64,000 nt of DNA from CAWCGU01 sp963795195. GTDB taxonomy: Bacteria; Actinomycetota; Thermoleophilia; Solirubrobacterales; 70-9. This document shows, piece by piece, positions 61,456 through 64,000 of this stretch. Position 1 is the first letter of the stretch. Each line of letters begins with the position of its first letter. The stretch lies in the NCBI GenBank assembly GCA_963795195.1, contig CAWCGU010000006.1, positions 2,232,001 to 2,296,000 on the forward strand. Reading direction: 5' to 3'. The translations under genes were made by a program, and so were the position numbers. The notes under the pieces were generated by a model. It was given only the letters and a program-made list of their open reading frames with translations, did no database searches and was not told the DNA's origin.

Positions 61456-62517
61456 ATGTCCGGCGAGGAACCTAGCGATACCGTGGCCTCCGAGGTCCCG
61501 GACGGGATCAACCCGCCCGGCGTCGAAGCCTGGCTTTCCGAGCGTGTCGCCGGGCTCGAGCCGCCGCTGCGCTACGAGCGCATCGCCGGTGGCCGCTCGA
61601 ATCTGACCTACGCCGTTCGAGATGCGGCCGGCAACGCATGGGCGCTGCGGCGCCCGCCGCTGGGCGAACGGCTCGCTTCGGCGCACGATATGGGCCGCGA
61701 ACACAGGGTGATCGCGGCGCTGCAGGAGACCGATGTGCCGGTACCGCCCGTCGTCGGGATCTGCGAGGACGAGTCGGTCAACGACGCGCCGTTCTACGTG
61801 ATGGGGTTTGTCGACGGACCGATCCTGCGCTCGCGCGCCGAGGCTGAGACATTCGATGAGTCGCAGCGTCAGGCGATAGGAGAGCGCGTCGTCGACACGC
61901 TTGCGGCGATCCACGCGGTTGACCCGGATGCCGCCGGCCTCGGTGAGCTTGGCAAGAAGCAGGAGTACGTCGCCCGCACGTTGCACCGCTGGTACGGCCA
62001 GTGGGAGAAGTCGAAGACACGCGAGATTGCACTGATTGACGATGTTCACGAGCGTCTGATGGCGCGGATTCCAGAGCAGGGTCCGGCGACGATCGTCCAC
62101 GGCGATTACCGCCTGGACAACATGATCCTCAGCCCCAGCGGGGAGGTGGCAGCGGTCGTCGACTGGGAGCTCTGCACCCTGGGCGACCCGCTGGCCGACG
62201 TCGGCCTGCTGATGGTCTACTGGTCGCAGGAAGGCGACGAGCTGATTCCGCTCTTCGACCCGGCGACGACAGCCCCAGGGTTCCCGAAGCGCGAGCAGCT
62301 CAAGGAACGCTACGGCGAGCGCACCGGCCGGGACCTCTCCCAGCTTGACTTCTACGTCGCCCTCGGCTACTGGAAGCTCGCCGTCATTCTCGAGGGAGTC
62401 TTCGCCCGCTACGCGAAGGGCCAGTACGGCTCAACCGACGAGGGCTTCCAGGAATTCGCCCGCATCGTGGAGCGCCTTGCCGAGGGGGCCGACGAGGCTG
62501 AGCGGCGTCTGGGCTGA
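61456..62517 (+). CDS. aminoglycoside phosphotransferase-fold kinase (ACAD10/11-like)
   Basis: A 353-residue kinase-like protein. The ATP loop region is ERIAGGRSNLTYAVRD, the catalytic loop HGDYRLDNMIL and the metal site VVDWELCTLGDPLADVG. Relatives include the phosphotransferase domain of ACAD10/11, which phosphorylates 4-hydroxy fatty acyl-CoA, so a lipid hydroxyl is a plausible target; it is not an antibiotic resistance gene by any visible feature. The start is ATG at 61456; the open frame to 61360 is antisense to the HAD gene. Confidence 0.9.
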   Translation: MSGEEPSDTVASEVPDGINPPGVEAWLSERVAGLEPPLRYERIAGGRSNLTYAVRDAAGNAWALRRPPLGERLASAHDMGREHRVIAALQETDVPVPPVVGICEDESVNDAPFYVMGFVDGPILRSRAEAETFDESQRQAIGERVVDTLAAIHAVDPDAAGLGELGKKQEYVARTLHRWYGQWEKSKTREIALIDDVHERLMARIPEQGPATIVHGDYRLDNMILSPSGEVAAVVDWELCTLGDPLADVGLLMVYWSQEGDELIPLFDPATTAPGFPKREQLKERYGERTGRDLSQLDFYVALGYWKLAVILEGVFARYAKGQYGSTDEGFQEFARIVERLAEGADEAERRLG

Positions 62518-62534
62518 CCGGCCGGCCGAAGGCC

Positions 62535-63200
62535 TTAGGTCTCGAACACGTCTTCGCAACCCTTTGGCTTCGGGTCGCGCTTGCGGTCGACGAATGCGTC
62601 GTCCATCACGCCGCCTCCGCAGTTGATCACGAGATCGGGTCCGGAACCTTCTTCGGAAGCGTCGATGTCGTCGTTGCCGGCACCCCCGTAGTACGAGTCG
62701 CGGCCTAGATCGAACAGGGAGCCGAGGTCGTCGTCTCCGCCCTTGCCCCGTATGACGTCATCACCGCCATCGCCGGAGAGATCGTCGCCAAGCTTGCCTC
62801 CGATGATCAGGTCGTCTCCGCTGCCGCCCCGAACTTCGGCGCCCGTCCTCACCGAGCGGTCGATCGCCACGCGGTCGCTGCCTTCGCGGGTCCCGATGTT
62901 GAGGAACGAGCGCGGCGGACTTACGCAGCGCACGCGGGTGCGCGCCAGTCGCTCGCAGCTCTGCGTGCTGATTCCGCTCGTGTCCGTGACCACGAAGGCT
63001 CCCCGGGCCGCCTGGTAGGCGACCTTGATCCTGTTCGGGCCCTTGGTCCCCGTGATGTGAACCTCACCGGGAAAGCCGAATCGGGTGTTGGGTCCGAACA
63101 CGCTGACCGAGGTTGCCTCGGCGGCGGCAGGCAGAAGCCAGGCGAGTGCCGCCACTGCAAACGACAGTCCCGAACCGGCGCGAAGCGCCCCTGAACGCAT
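62535..63200 (-). CDS. secreted calcium-binding RTX-like repeat protein
   Basis: A 221-residue exported protein. The signal peptide is AGSGLSFAVAALAWLLPAAAEA. The C-terminal half has glycine/aspartate-rich nonapeptide repeats of the RTX type (GGSGDDLIIGGKLGDDLSGD, GGDDVIRGKGGDDDLG, YYGGAGNDDIDAS). The C-terminus has Cys in NCGGGV and KGCEDVF. Probably a calcium-stabilised surface or extracellular protein; no enzyme domain is seen. The start is ATG at 63200; the frame open to 63461 is an unrelated extension. No ribosome binding site is obvious. Confidence 0.83.
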   Translation of the reverse strand: MRSGALRAGSGLSFAVAALAWLLPAAAEATSVSVFGPNTRFGFPGEVHITGTKGPNRIKVAYQAARGAFVVTDTSGISTQSCERLARTRVRCVSPPRSFLNIGTREGSDRVAIDRSVRTGAEVRGGSGDDLIIGGKLGDDLSGDGGDDVIRGKGGDDDLGSLFDLGRDSYYGGAGNDDIDASEEGSGPDLVINCGGGVMDDAFVDRKRDPKPKGCEDVFET

Positions 63201-63240
63201 CGCCCTGATGGTAGTCGCCGGCGTGCCGCCGGCCGCCGGT

Positions 63241-64000
63241 TCAGTTCCGGTCTTTTTTGTTGACGCGCGAGCGGGCGAACAACTTGATGTTGCGGAAGCG
63301 CTTCTTGACGGCGTCGGGCTGAACCTGATTCGCGCCGGTGACGCTGACGGTCGCGCGAACGCGCCCGCGGGCGCCGTGGACGATCGCCTTCTTGACGGCG
63401 GTGGCGGTCCTCTGGGAAACCTTGAAGCGAAGCTTCCCGGCGACCTGGCGCCCCGCGACATACGAGAAGCCTCCCTCGGCTTCGCCGATCTTGAAGACCC
63501 TTTTCCTGTCGATTCCCTTGCGTCCGGGGAAGGGAAGGATCTTGATCTTGCCGCTGCCCTCGAGGTTGCAGCCGACCGAGTGACAGAAGACCCTGGCCAC
63601 GACGAACGTCTCGCCGTGCTTGTCGATGTACTTGAAGCGCAGGCTGTAGTGGATCCTGCGGGAGGACTGATCCGGGTTGGGTCCGGAATCGGGGACCGGG
63701 TCGGGCCCTGGGATCGCCTGGCGCTCGAAGGCCCCGATGTCGGCGCCGTCGCCGCCGTTCGGGTTCACCTTCGAGGCCTGCGCGGTCGGCAAAACTGGAG
63801 TCTCGGTCGTCGGCTCGAGTACCTGCACCGGCCGTGGCATGCCTCGCTGGTCGGTGGTCAGGCCCAGGCTTGTCCCGGCATCGATCGCCGGACTTCCGGC
63901 GAGCAGTTCGTGCGTGAGGGTCGGCCCGCCGTTGTCGGCCAGCGGACCCAGCAGCGCGTCGCCCCCGCTGATATCCGTCGCGGCCCCGAATTGACATGAG
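63241..64000 (-). CDS. secreted beta-helix / choice-of-anchor Q type protein, 3' part (runs past the window edge)
   Basis: The minus-strand frame is open to the window end, so the N-terminus is not visible. The visible 252 codons start CQFGAATDISGGDALLGPLADN and continue with GGPTLTHELLAGSPAIDAGTS and the later GADIGAFER, the usual end of a parallel beta-helix surface protein with a choice-of-anchor Q region. A basic C-terminal domain follows (RRIHYSLRFKYIDKHGE ... RNIKLFARSRVNKKDRN). The first ATG in the window (63840) is internal. It should be read as a partial gene. Confidence 0.75.
   Translation of the reverse strand, partial: SCQFGAATDISGGDALLGPLADNGGPTLTHELLAGSPAIDAGTSLGLTTDQRGMPRPVQVLEPTTETPVLPTAQASKVNPNGGDGADIGAFERQAIPGPDPVPDSGPNPDQSSRRIHYSLRFKYIDKHGETFVVARVFCHSVGCNLEGSGKIKILPFPGRKGIDRKRVFKIGEAEGGFSYVAGRQVAGKLRFKVSQRTATAVKKAIVHGARGRVRATVSVTGANQVQPDAVKKRFRNIKLFARSRVNKKDRN

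Noticed and set aside
61456..62517. Aminoglycoside resistance gene
   Set aside because: Only the general phosphotransferase fold is shared; relatives of this length and context act on lipid-type substrates, and nothing points to antibiotics.

Overview
The window is high-GC, gene-dense DNA from an actinobacterium. The gene set fits class Thermoleophilia (Solirubrobacterales or Gaiellales relatives) best: a single-chain 2-oxoglutarate dehydrogenase that includes its E2 part, a two-subunit 2-oxoacid:ferredoxin oxidoreductase, a LuxR-type regulator with an ATPase domain, many exported beta-propeller, beta-helix and low-complexity proteins, DUF559 and DUF899 proteins, and many 4-nt start/stop overlaps (ATGA, GTGA, TTGA). 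The taxonomy is inference. I see no rRNA, tRNA, CRISPR array, insertion sequence or prophage. The right edge cuts through a secreted protein gene.

Layout. 0-8 kb: aconitase, a candidate structured small RNA with its own promoter, an FKBP lipoprotein, a cupin/HxlR pair, and KorAB. 8-23 kb: a DUF559 protein, a secreted beta-helix protein, a TRAP-type binding lipoprotein, then a tightly coupled minus-strand operon of two response regulators and two histidine kinases. In that operon one kinase has lost the phospho-accepting His and the other has lost its ATP-binding motifs. A divergent operon encodes exported proteins (small membrane protein, thrombospondin-3 repeat protein, two TolB-like propeller proteins). 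23-28 kb: fused 2-oxoglutarate dehydrogenase and a PIN toxin. 28-35 kb: exported low-complexity proteins, an ArsR/DUF899/SRPBCC cassette and hydrolases. 34-48 kb: lipid genes (PlsC acyltransferase, SDR-acyl-CoA synthetase fusion, SDR, TetR, MBL hydrolase, LuxR ATPase operon, fatty acyl-CoA reductase, alkylglycerone-phosphate synthase, UbiA prenyltransferase). 49-64 kb: acyl-CoA dehydrogenase pair, citrate synthase, sugar kinase, GH15, quinone oxidoreductase, DEAD helicase, DMT transporter, HAD/APH pair and secreted proteins.

How the genes work together. Central carbon genes are scattered but all present: citrate synthase, aconitase, and two independent routes from 2-oxoglutarate (Kgd-type dehydrogenase and KorAB). 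The fatty acyl-CoA reductase next to alkylglycerone-phosphate synthase is the gene logic of ether-lipid synthesis. A palindrome of the form TCAGG(G)-N-(C)CCTGA recurs at four promoters of exported-protein or regulator genes and may define a small regulon.

Quality note. Five otherwise intact genes are each broken by one single-base indel, a pattern that suggests consensus errors in the assembly rather than gene decay. Starts and reading frames near those points should be treated with care.
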